NCBI GenBank assembly: GCA_030040515.1 | Contig: JASHTO010000748.1 | Location: 1 to 17,099, forward strand | From: Terriglobia bacterium | Lineage (GTDB): Bacteria; Acidobacteriota; Terriglobia; UBA7540 | Reading direction: 5' to 3' | Length of the DNA: 17,099 bases | Shown: one piece after another, positions 7,001 to 13,747 of the stretch | Numbering within the stretch: position 1 is the stretch's first letter | Layout: each line of letters starts with the position of its first letter | The notes under the pieces: generated by a model | Seen by the model: only the letters and a program-made list of their open reading frames with translations | What the model was told of the DNA's origin: nothing | Databases searched by the model: none | Translations under genes and position numbers: made by a program

Positions 7001-7037
7001 CACCGAGACACTGAGAAAATGTCTTCCCGGTGCCTCA
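7001..7037. repeat. Imperfect palindromic repeat (CACYGAG type)
   Basis: CACCGAGACACTGAG (7001-7015) is inverted in CCGGTGCCTCAGTGTTG (about 7027-7043), with around ten matches in 14 and a short loop. It resembles the 'CACAGAGACACAGAG' palindromes seen between genes in many environmental genomes. It supplies the stop codon of the truncated peptidase reading frame at 7035. Confidence 0.5.
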
Positions 7038-7406
7038 GTGTTGAAGGACTTTCGAACTTGGGCAAAACCACCACAACATCGCGCGAGTGGCAAAATCGAA
7101 TCGCCGAAAAATCAATGAAGCAAGATGACCGGCCAGCGGACTGCGCAGCGGGAGCCGGCGAGAACCCCTTTCAAGGGAGACCACTTTCCCAAGCAATTCG
7201 CGGCTTGAAACCGGCTCGTCGTTGCCCGCCACACTGTCGCCGCGCAGCAACCACTGGATTCCGTCCGGGCGAAAGGTTCGCTGAACGACCCGGTGAGCGA
7301 CCAATCGTCCCTCGCGCTGGCACAGGACCACATCACCCGGCGTCGCGGGTTCGGAATCCAATCTCCGCACCGAGAGCACGTCTCCGGGCCAAATGGCGGG
7401 CAGCAT
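7035..7406 (-). pseudogene. S26-type signal peptidase remnant, N-terminus and catalytic Ser missing
   Basis: The frame reads MLPAIWPGDVLSV, then PGDVVLCQ, LVAHRVVQ and RGDSVAGNDEPV, ending with GKVVSL. These are the successive boxes of S24/S26 peptidases, with His in the AHRVV position as in SipW and ER-type signal peptidases. In a working enzyme the residue just before that Met is the nucleophilic Ser. Here it is Pro (codon at 7409-7407), and the preceding residues do not resemble the usual N-terminal membrane anchor. The gene therefore appears broken at about 7407, where unrelated plus-strand coding sequence begins. The minus frame stays open to 7454 by chance. The C-terminus runs into a palindromic repeat. 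Confidence 0.65.
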
Positions 7407-7420
7407 TGGCGTCCTTGTAC

Positions 7421-7956
7421 GTGAATTGCCTGGTAGCAGTTGGAGTGGCCGCATTATTCGCCTATCTCCCGTTCGGCGCTTATCATGCCTATACGAGTCA
7501 GACGAATCACTCTAAGGAAAGCACGGTTGTGTGCGTCGGATTATTCCTGCTTTGGTTCCCCATGCGACTGTATGCCGATTGGTACATCAACTTCTACACA
7601 TTCCGCGGTCTTCACGACTGTTGGGCTTTTTGGACGTTGGCACTCGTGATCACAATTGGAGTCTTCCTAGCTGCGATTTTGTTTAAGCCACGTAGCTTCA
7701 CTGTGCTTTCAGCTTAGTCGGAACAATCTTAGCTGCCGCATTTGGCGTAGTTGCCAAAGTAAAACCAGAGTGGGTCAGATATGGCGCAGTCGAGTTCGAG
7801 GAAGTGCCGTTTTTCCCGTATCTGCTCGTTGTCTTTGTCGTGCTGCTAATTTTGCTTGTGGCGATTACTCTGATGGCCTCTTATCAGTTCACACATGGGT
7901 CTCCGTCGGAATCCTTCTGTGCGCGGCGAAGACAAAGGGTAAGTGGGAGGTGGTAG
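7421..7956 (+). pseudogene. Multi-pass membrane protein remnant with missing 5' end and frameshift
   Basis: From about 7421 the plus strand encodes alternating hydrophobic segments (LVAVGVAALFAYLPFG, VVCVGLFLLWFPMRLYA, FWTLALVITIGVFLAAIL) until TAG at 7715-7717. Directly after, in the frame one base earlier, coding resumes with VGTILAAAFGVVAKVKPEW, then an acidic patch and another membrane segment (PYLLVVFVVLLILLVAITLM), stopping at 7954-7956. Inserting one T near 7714 would join SA to LVG smoothly, so I read a one-base deletion. No ribosome-binding site precedes the GTG at 7421, and the 5' end coincides with the break in the peptidase remnant. I do not recognise the family. It has at least four membrane spans. 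The distal end may contain another shift near 7880. Confidence 0.6.
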
Positions 7957-8175
7957 ACGGTAAATCCAGGCAGGACGAACGGCCAGATTTCGATGTTCAA
8001 AAATGAAGGTGCATCCGGGGGTGTGGATAAAAACAAAAGGACGGCAAGTAGCAGGTTGCATATGGAATCCGGGGAAGTGTGTGCATTTCCCCATATTCCG
8101 CACGCTCTCTACCACACCGTCTATTATGGGCATATCCACATAAGTTGCTGAAAACAATATGGGTTAGACCGGTGC
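7957..8175. other. Non-coding stretch with DnaA-box-like sites and an inverted repeat
   Basis: TGTGGATAA at 8022-8030 is the exact complement of the consensus DnaA box TTATCCACA. ATATCCACA at 8132-8140 is one mismatch away, on the opposite strand. Between them an inverted repeat pairs GGAATCCGGGGAA (8064-8076) with TTCCCCATATTCC (8087-8099), 11 of 13 positions. No protein gene is supported. Too few boxes are present to call a replication origin. Confidence 0.4.
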
Positions 8176-9528
8176 TCACAGCAGCTTCATGGCATCCGGA
8201 TCCCAGCGGGCGGGGTGGCCGGAGAAATAGCTTTCGTTCGAAAGCAGCGCTGCGCCGGCGGCTCGGAAGCCGAAGACGGGGTCTTCGATAATGGGCTCTC
8301 GGCTACGGATGGCGTCGATCCAGTTTTTGACGTGGTGGTAGTGGTCGCTGTAGCCTTGAGGGGCAACGTAGCGCTCTTCGCCTTCCATCACTGGGCCGGT
8401 GGGATAAGTCACGGGGTACTTCTCATGGTAAATCTCCATCATGCGCTTCTGGATGGCCGTGGCGAACGGGCTGACGCGCACACCAGGCTCCTTTTCGCGC
8501 GGAACTCGGTTGACGATCACGCTGTCGCCGGCGATGGTCATCTGGCCCTCGGAGCCCGTGAAGATGAACCCTTCGCTCTCCGAGCCTCCATCGACGAAGT
8601 TGGTTCGCACGCTCAGGTTCCAGTTCTTGGGATAGTCGTAGAGCGACATCATCACGTCGGGCACGTCGCGGCCGTCTTTCCAGAAGCGGATTCCCCCCGT
8701 GGACATAGCGCGCGTAGGGCCGGTGGAATTGGTGATCAAATGCACTCCGCTGAAAAGATGTACGAACAGGTCGCCGGCCACGCCGCTGCCGTAGTCCTGA
8801 TACTTGCGCCACTGGAAGAATCGCTCACCATCCCACGGCACCTTGGGCGCGGTGCCCAGGAAGCGCGGCCAGTCGCAGGTGGTGGTGTTGGCGTTGTAAG
8901 GCACGGTGTATTCCCACGCGCCCTGGGCGGAGTTGCGGTCGTACCACACGGTTACCATGTTCAGCTCGCCGATGGCGCCCGCCGCCAGCAGTTCCTTCGC
9001 CTTGTGATAGATGATCGAGCTCACACGCTGGCTGCCGATTTGCATAATCCGATTCGTCTTCTTCCAGGTGTCGATGATCTTCGGCCCGTCGGAGTAGAGA
9101 TGAATCATGGGCTTTTCGCAATAGACGTCCTTGCCGGCGTTCATGGCATCCACCGATGCCTGCATGTGCCAGTGATCGGGCGTGCCGATGATGACGGCGT
9201 CCACGTCCTTGCGCGCCAGAATCTCGTTGTAGTCCTTCGTGGCCTGGATATCCTGCCCCCAGAGTTCCTTGGCGTGCTCCAGGCAGCCGTCGTAGCAGTC
9301 CGCCGCGGCCACCACTTTCACACCCGGCATCAACGCTGCCATTCTTGTATCACCTTGGCCCTGCCCGCCCGCTCCAATCAGGGCGATTTGAATGTGCTCG
9401 TTGGGCGCGATGGGCTTCGCGGGCTCAGGCTCCTCAAAAGCCATCAGGTGAGTCTTAGTTCCGCCGACGAAATACGTTCCGGCAATGCTTCCGGATTTCA
9501 TAAAATCCCTGCGATTTATGTTGGCCAC
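8176..9528 (-). CDS. Tat-exported Gfo/Idh/MocA family oxidoreductase
   Basis: This 450-residue protein begins with a twin-arginine signal (NRRDFMKSGSIAG, RR at residues 6-7), so it is probably folded with its cofactor and exported. A Rossmann fold follows with IGAGGQGQG at about 51-59, then GTPDHWH (115-121) and the family's EKPM (138-141), which supplies the catalytic Lys. The rest is the alpha/beta C-terminal domain with a DYGSGVAGDLFVH segment. Relatives oxidise or reduce sugars and inositols with NAD(P); the substrate cannot be read from sequence. The GTG at 9528 was chosen because AGGGGG lies six bases before it; the upstream TTG at 9543 would overlap that site. It stands alone: ispH upstream is separated by 177 bases that contain a possible promoter. 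Confidence 0.92.
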   Translation of the reverse strand: MANINRRDFMKSGSIAGTYFVGGTKTHLMAFEEPEPAKPIAPNEHIQIALIGAGGQGQGDTRMAALMPGVKVVAAADCYDGCLEHAKELWGQDIQATKDYNEILARKDVDAVIIGTPDHWHMQASVDAMNAGKDVYCEKPMIHLYSDGPKIIDTWKKTNRIMQIGSQRVSSIIYHKAKELLAAGAIGELNMVTVWYDRNSAQGAWEYTVPYNANTTTCDWPRFLGTAPKVPWDGERFFQWRKYQDYGSGVAGDLFVHLFSGVHLITNSTGPTRAMSTGGIRFWKDGRDVPDVMMSLYDYPKNWNLSVRTNFVDGGSESEGFIFTGSEGQMTIAGDSVIVNRVPREKEPGVRVSPFATAIQKRMMEIYHEKYPVTYPTGPVMEGEERYVAPQGYSDHYHHVKNWIDAIRSREPIIEDPVFGFRAAGAALLSNESYFSGHPARWDPDAMKLL

Positions 9529-9534
9529 GATAAA

Positions 9535-9540
9535 CCCCCT
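9535..9540 (-). promoter_or_regulatory. Ribosome-binding site fixing a GTG start
   Basis: AGGGGG six bases ahead of the GTG at 9528 decides the start of the Gfo/Idh gene in favour of GTG over the earlier TTG. Confidence 0.75.
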
Positions 9541-9606
9541 CAAAAGATAATGGTGACTGAATGCACGCGCGCGTTTGGTCGATCCGGCACTCGCGGGCGC
9601 GATGAC

Positions 9607-9637
9607 ATTCTATTCCATTTTGAGTCGGGATTGTCCA
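9607..9637 (-). promoter_or_regulatory. Possible promoter for the Gfo/Idh gene
   Basis: TAGAAT (9607-9612) is a 5/6 match to the -10 consensus, and TGGACA (9632-9637) is a good -35. The 19-base spacer is longer than optimal, which keeps confidence low. Confidence 0.3.
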
Positions 9638-9705
9638 GTGCGAATCGAAGAAAAGATGCACCACAGCGCGCACGCAGGTACACCGAGAAAAGAACCAGGC
9701 GAGCA

Positions 9706-10671
9706 TCAGGCCAGTTGCGTCAAGCCGCGGGCGCTCATTTCGCGGGAGAGTTCCGGCGGCAGGAGGAAGGTGACCTTTTCATCCATGGCCATGACTTCTT
9801 CCACGTGCTCAACCCCCATGGAGCGGAAATAGGCCACGACTTGTTGCACAAGGTACTCCGGAGCCGATGCTCCCGCTGTGATTGCCACGCACTCCACACC
9901 CTCGAGCCAGGCGGGATTGATCTCCGTGGCGTCATCGATGAGGAAAGCCTTGGCGCCCGCGCCCTCGGCCACTTCGCGCAGACGGCGGGAATTCGAGCTA
10001 TTGTCCGAGCCCAGCACCAGCACCAGGTCGGCATCCTCCGCGAGGAGCTTTACGGCGGTTTGCCGGTTCTGCGTCGCATAACAGATGTCGTCGCTGGCGG
10101 GCGCGGTCAGTTTGGGGAAGCGGCGGCGGAGAACATCGATGATCACGTTGGCGTCGTCAACGCCCAACGTAGTTTGAGTGGTAACGGCGACGCGGTCGGG
10201 GTCGGGCACCTGCACCTTTTCAGCTTCTTCGATGCTGCCCACCAGTTGAATCCGCCCCGGAACTTCTCCCATGGTGCCGATCACCTCGTCGTGGCCCGCG
10301 TGACCCACGAGGATAATCGAACGGTTCTCGTTGGCGTAGCGCACCGCCTCCATGTGAACCTTGGTGACCAGCGGGCAGGTGGCGTCGATAACCCTAAGGC
10401 CCTTTGCGGCGGCGGTGGCGCGGACGGCGGGCGAAACTCCGTGCGCGCTGTAAATCGCCACCGCGCCATCGGGAACCTCGTCAAGATCGTCGATGAAGAT
10501 CGCGCCTTTCGCGGCCAGCGACCGGATGACATATTTGTTGTGCACGATCTCCTTGCGAACGTATACGGGCGAGCCGTAAAGCTGCAGAGCCATGTTGACC
10601 ACGTCGATGGCGCGGTCCACTCCGGCACAGAATCCACGCGGTTTTGCCAGTAAGAGCCGTTTGATTGCCAT
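9706..10671 (-). CDS. ispH: 4-hydroxy-3-methylbut-2-enyl diphosphate reductase
   Basis: IspH catalyses the last step of the MEP pathway, reducing HMBPP to IPP and DMAPP with a 4Fe-4S cluster in the cytoplasm. All three cluster cysteines are present: C15 in RGFCAGV, C99 in DATCPLV and C197 in DDICYATQNRQ. Substrate-binding landmarks are H44 (IVHN), H77 (SAHGV), H127/E129 with GTMGE, and the GSDNSSNS and AGASAPE loops. At 321 residues it is full length. It has its own strong promoter 46 bases upstream and stands divergent from the MOSC gene. No good ribosome-binding site is seen, but the ATG fits the conserved N-terminus exactly. Confidence 0.98.
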   Translation of the reverse strand: MAIKRLLLAKPRGFCAGVDRAIDVVNMALQLYGSPVYVRKEIVHNKYVIRSLAAKGAIFIDDLDEVPDGAVAIYSAHGVSPAVRATAAAKGLRVIDATCPLVTKVHMEAVRYANENRSIILVGHAGHDEVIGTMGEVPGRIQLVGSIEEAEKVQVPDPDRVAVTTQTTLGVDDANVIIDVLRRRFPKLTAPASDDICYATQNRQTAVKLLAEDADLVLVLGSDNSSNSRRLREVAEGAGAKAFLIDDATEINPAWLEGVECVAITAGASAPEYLVQQVVAYFRSMGVEHVEEVMAMDEKVTFLLPPELSREMSARGLTQLA

Positions 10672-10716
10672 GATGAACCGTTGTCTCCACCAGCACTCGG
10701 GAAAAGCGACAGATTC

Positions 10717-10745
10717 ATTGTATAGGATTCGGGCGGGTTCGTCAA
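10717..10745 (-). promoter_or_regulatory. Sigma70-type promoter of ispH
   Basis: TTGACG (10740-10745) and TACAAT (10717-10722), each 5/6 to consensus, are separated by exactly 17 bases. The start of transcription would fall about 10710, giving a leader of roughly 40 bases. Confidence 0.7.
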
Positions 10746-10834
10746 AATTCGATTATCATGTCAGCTTGACGGTTCAAGTCTTCCTGCGGTCGAGTGTCAG
10801 ACCGGGAATTCGGCCGAGAATTCACCCTCAGCTT

Positions 10835-11500
10835 ATGAAGGTCTTATCCATCAATGTCTCCATGCCGCACCGGGTAAGCGTGCATGGGAAGGAAATTGAG
10901 ACGGGCTTTTTCAAAACTCCTGTCGCGGGGGTGGTCGTCGCTCGCAGCCTGAACCTCGATGGTGACGGGCAGGGCGACCTTACCGTTCATGGTGGCCCCG
11001 ACAAGGCTGTTTATCTCTATCCGTGGGAGAACGTTGAGTATTGGAAGCGAACGTTGCGTCGCGAGGATTTGCGGCCGGGGTCATTCGGCGAGAATCTTAC
11101 GGCCGAGGGGTTGAACGAAAACGAAGTCGCCATCGGCGATGAGTTCGCGATCGGCGACGCTCGGTTCGTGGTTACCCAGCCGCGCCTTCCCTGCTTCAAG
11201 CTGGGGCTGGCGCTCGAGACGCCGAGTCTTCCGAAAACGTTTTTGGAAAGCGGCCGAACGGGTTTCTATCTGCGCGTGCTTCAGGAAGGCGCACTCCAGC
11301 CGGGCGACGCGATCTATCCCCTTCCCTCGCGCGAGCCGGTGAGAGTCACCATCGCTGAGTTTGTAGAGTTCTATCGCCACAAACGCGCCAGCCGCGAGCA
11401 AATCAACAAACTCCTGAGCCTCGCAGCGCTGCCGCGGGCCTGGAAGGATTGGCTTGTGGGGAAGTCGCCGTTCCAGGAGGAGGACGGCGAATCCGTCTGA
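10835..11500 (+). CDS. MOSC domain protein (YiiM-like)
   Basis: This 221-residue protein has an N-terminal GLN-like strand pair (DGQGDLTVHGGPDKAVYLYPWE), then PGSFGENLT, a GD.F.IG strand and VTQPRLPC with the conserved Cys at 120. That Cys is expected to bind the sulfur of molybdenum cofactor. The C-terminal extension (about 160-210) fits the three-helix YiiM module. E. coli YiiM and YcbX act on N-hydroxylated bases such as 6-hydroxylaminopurine, so a detoxifying reductase role is likely. An open frame extends upstream to 10592 but overlaps ispH on the other strand and lacks family likeness, so the ATG at 10835 was taken. It converges with the antitoxin gene. Confidence 0.9.
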   Translation: MKVLSINVSMPHRVSVHGKEIETGFFKTPVAGVVVARSLNLDGDGQGDLTVHGGPDKAVYLYPWENVEYWKRTLRREDLRPGSFGENLTAEGLNENEVAIGDEFAIGDARFVVTQPRLPCFKLGLALETPSLPKTFLESGRTGFYLRVLQEGALQPGDAIYPLPSREPVRVTIAEFVEFYRHKRASREQINKLLSLAALPRAWKDWLVGKSPFQEEDGESV

Positions 11501-11515
11501 ACAGAATTAGGCCAA

Positions 11516-11692
11516 CTAATTTCGCTGGGCCTTCGCTGCCAATTCCGGATAGTCTGCAGCCTTTGATCGAACCGGGTGAAGCCTGGCGATGACCTTACCA
11601 CGCTTCCGGATATCGATGATGTGTCCCTTGTTCAAAAGGGCCTCAATTCTCGGGAAGTGATAGCGCCGGTCGGTCACCGTTGTGGACTTCAT
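11516..11692 (-). CDS. Orphan Phd/YefM-like antitoxin, possibly truncated
   Basis: This 58-residue protein reads MKSTTVTDRRYHFPRIEALL, then a G..I.I.KRGKVIARL.P segment. This is the DNA-binding N-terminal half of Phd/YefM-type antitoxins. The C-terminal toxin-binding tail is short and ends in ELAAKAQRN. No PIN, RelE or Doc toxin gene follows: the next coding sequence downstream is the convergent MOSC gene, 15 bases away. It lies 42 bases after the enoyl-reductase-like SDR and could be read on the same mRNA. The TTG at 11704 is a possible alternative start. It may be a genome scar or an antitoxin acting in trans. Confidence 0.7.
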   Translation of the reverse strand: MKSTTVTDRRYHFPRIEALLNKGHIIDIRKRGKVIARLHPVRSKAADYPELAAKAQRN

Positions 11693-11734
11693 AATGAAAC
11701 CCAATCTAAACTGTCATCAGAATGCAGCCGCTCG

Positions 11735-12544
11735 TCAGGTAACGATGTCTTCCCCGCCATCCACGCGGATGACGTTTCCGGTGAGCCAATGAGTCTTGTC
11801 ACTCATCAACGCGGCAATGGCTTCGGCAACATCTTCGGGAGTGGTCAGCCGTCCGCCGGGATTGCGCATCTTGGCGAACTCCGCGAGCTTATCGATGCCG
11901 GGAATCTTGCTCGAACCTGGAGTGACCGTGACGCCGGCCTGGATGGCATTGGCCGTGATGCCCGAGGGCATGAGTTCATACGCAAGCTGGCGGATGTGCG
12001 ATTCCATAACCGCCTTGGCGGCCGACACCGCGCCGTAATTGGGAATCACGCTGTGCCCGCCGGCGCTGGTCATGGCGTAGATCCGGCTGCCTCGACCGAG
12101 CATTCCGCGGCGGAAGAGGTCCTGCACCCAGTAGACCAGGTTGTTTCCCATCACGTCGACGGTCATATCCATCTGCTGTTGGGTCAGTTCGTCGTCGGCA
12201 GTATGCGAAAGGTAGGGCTTCAGCGACCCAAACGCCACGGAATGCAGGAAGGCTTTTACAAAGTGCGCGCCACCGGCCTTTTTCCAGTGCTCCTGCATCT
12301 GGTTCAGGGCCTCGGTGCGCTTGGCAGCGTCGGCAGCGTTGATGTTGAAGAACACCACGTCGCGCCCGGTCTTGCGAATGCCGGCGATGACCTTTTCAAC
12401 CTGCGGCATGTTCGAGCGGCGATCGAAATGCACTCCGAAAATGTTCAGCCCGGAGCGCGCCAGCTCCAGGCTGACCGCGGCGCCGAAGCCGCTTGACGAA
12501 CCGATAATCAAGCCCCACGGAGTGGGGCCTTTAGTTTCCGCCAT
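11735..12544 (-). CDS. Enoyl-ACP reductase-like SDR (FabL/FabI type)
   Basis: This 269-residue short-chain dehydrogenase has a nucleotide-binding GSSSGFG at 15-21. The catalytic pair is Y170 and K177, separated by six residues (YGAVSAAK). The Y-x6-K spacing is the mark of enoyl-ACP reductases (FabI/FabL), not of ketoacyl reductases with Y-x3-K. A further Tyr sits in GSLKPYLS, as in FabL. It probably reduces enoyl-ACP in fatty-acid elongation with NAD(P)H. The ATG at 12544 is chosen for the match to the fold; GGAG lies 11 bases ahead, which is weak. It follows the lipoprotein gene by 17 bases, so the two should be co-transcribed. Confidence 0.85.
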   Translation of the reverse strand: MAETKGPTPWGLIIGSSSGFGAAVSLELARSGLNIFGVHFDRRSNMPQVEKVIAGIRKTGRDVVFFNINAADAAKRTEALNQMQEHWKKAGGAHFVKAFLHSVAFGSLKPYLSHTADDELTQQQMDMTVDVMGNNLVYWVQDLFRRGMLGRGSRIYAMTSAGGHSVIPNYGAVSAAKAVMESHIRQLAYELMPSGITANAIQAGVTVTPGSSKIPGIDKLAEFAKMRNPGGRLTTPEDVAEAIAALMSDKTHWLTGNVIRVDGGEDIVT

Positions 12545-12561
12545 GATCTGATTTTCTCCGC

Positions 12562-13230
12562 TTAGTGGTTTTGACCTGCCCCGGCCTTGGAATCCTGCTC
12601 GACCTGCGCAAGGAGGCCGGGAATCAATTCGCGCATAGCCTGGGTGCAAGAGGTATTCAGGGCGTCGGCAACGCCCTCAACGCCGTGCCCGGAAACAGGA
12701 TTCTCAAAAGCCCATCTGCCGGACCAAACGGGCTTATGATCGCGCATTCGCTCGAGGTTGAGTTCCATGGCCAGCCGAACCTTCACACCGCCCTCGGAAT
12801 CCACTTCCTCGAAGTTGGTGACGCTTCCTCCCAGCGTGTAATCCACGTGCTCGCGGTCGGGGAGCATCATCACCCGGGAAAAGACTCCACTCGCCTCCAG
12901 CCAGCTCGCGGTGAATTCTGACAGCATCGAGGCCGGAGTAGCGCCCCAGCGCTGATATTCATAAAAGTTCATCTGCGTGGGCGAGACATAATACACAATG
13001 CGAGTGTCGCGCAGAACCTCCGGGGCGCGAAAGTGTTCCACACCCAACACAAAATCCGTCTTGGGATCGGAAGGCATCGGGGCGAGCGGCATTTGCAAAT
13101 GGTAAAAGGACGTCTTTGGAACGCTGCCACACGCCGCGGCAAAAAGCGCCGTGAACAGCGCAAGACCAACACGCGCCCCCTGTGGGAAGCTATGCTTCCA
13201 CGCGTTGGATGAGGATCCTGCGATTGTCAC
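12562..13230 (-). CDS. ABC-type transport auxiliary lipoprotein
   Basis: The protein starts with a lipoprotein signal, a hydrophobic stretch (VGLALFTALFAAAC) ending in a lipobox with Cys at about residue 37. The mature part shows the ABC_trans_aux pattern: YHLQ, a V..F.AP..L...RI.Y strand, then F.EYQRWGATPASML, and D.TLGG..TNFEE. In PqiC/Mla-type systems such lipoproteins work with MCE-domain proteins in lipid traffic across the envelope, but no MCE, permease or ATPase gene is adjacent. The only usable start is GTG at 13230, overlapping the tsaE tail by 41 bases, with GGAG 11 bases before it; ATG at 13275 is an alternative. About 222 residues is normal. Confidence 0.8.
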   Translation of the reverse strand: MTIAGSSSNAWKHSFPQGARVGLALFTALFAAACGSVPKTSFYHLQMPLAPMPSDPKTDFVLGVEHFRAPEVLRDTRIVYYVSPTQMNFYEYQRWGATPASMLSEFTASWLEASGVFSRVMMLPDREHVDYTLGGSVTNFEEVDSEGGVKVRLAMELNLERMRDHKPVWSGRWAFENPVSGHGVEGVADALNTSCTQAMRELIPGLLAQVEQDSKAGAGQNH

Positions 13231-13651
13231 TTTGCTGATGCTCCATTCGAACTTGGAAGCAAGGCAGGGGGACATTATCCCCGAGCTTTTCGCCCCATTC
13301 AACCAGAACCGTGGCCGCCTGACTCGATAAGTCGTCCAACCCCAGCGTCGCAAGGTCGCGCTCACCTTCAATCCGGTAGAGATCGACGTGAAAGACCCTG
13401 CCTTCCGAACCGTATTCATGGACGAGCGTGAAGGTGGGACTTGTGACTTCATCCTCGCCGGCCGCGCGCAGGCCGGCGACAATCCCCTTGATCAGCGTCG
13501 TTTTGCCCGCGCCCAAATCACCTTCGAGCAGCACAAGACATGGCGGCTGAAAAGTTGCGGCGATTTCCCGCCCGAAGAGTACCGTTTCCTCCGGCGAATG
13601 CGTCACACGCTCCGTGAGCGTTACAAATCTGCGTGAGCCCACACCCTTCAC
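13190..13651 (-). CDS. tsaE: tRNA t6A threonylcarbamoyltransferase complex ATPase
   Basis: TsaE is the ATPase that drives turnover of the TsaB-TsaD complex making N6-threonylcarbamoyladenosine on tRNAs that read ANN codons. Visible motifs are a P-loop EGDLGAGKTT (43-52), TSPTFTLVHEY, HVDLYRI with the Walker-B region, and LVEWGEKL. At about 153 residues it is full length. The start is uncertain: GTG 13651, GTG 13642 and TTG 13708 are all in frame, and only the region from HSPEET on is clearly conserved. It follows the NAD(P)HX repair gene by about 100 bases and overlaps the lipoprotein gene. Confidence 0.93.
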   Translation of the reverse strand: MKGVGSRRFVTLTERVTHSPEETVLFGREIAATFQPPCLVLLEGDLGAGKTTLIKGIVAGLRAAGEDEVTSPTFTLVHEYGSEGRVFHVDLYRIEGERDLATLGLDDLSSQAATVLVEWGEKLGDNVPLPCFQVRMEHQQSDNRRILIQRVEA

Positions 13652-13747
13652 TTCCCCGCTTGCCGGCTCACTGACGTTTGATGATTGGTGATGGCCAGTA
13701 GATACCAATGACGGATTTCCTTGCCGGCGGCCTGCAGTCGGCAAGCG

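Noticed and set aside
6764..7420. Plus-strand frame leading into the membrane-protein remnant
   Set aside because: It is antisense to the secreted-protein gene, a repeat and the peptidase remnant, and has no protein-like composition before about 7415. Only the distal part looks coding.
8215..10653. Very long plus-strand open frame (over 800 codons) opposite the Gfo/Idh and ispH genes
   Set aside because: It runs antisense to two clearly conserved proteins and across the gap between them. Its product is His/Arg/Val-rich with no motif, as expected from a GC-rich reverse frame.
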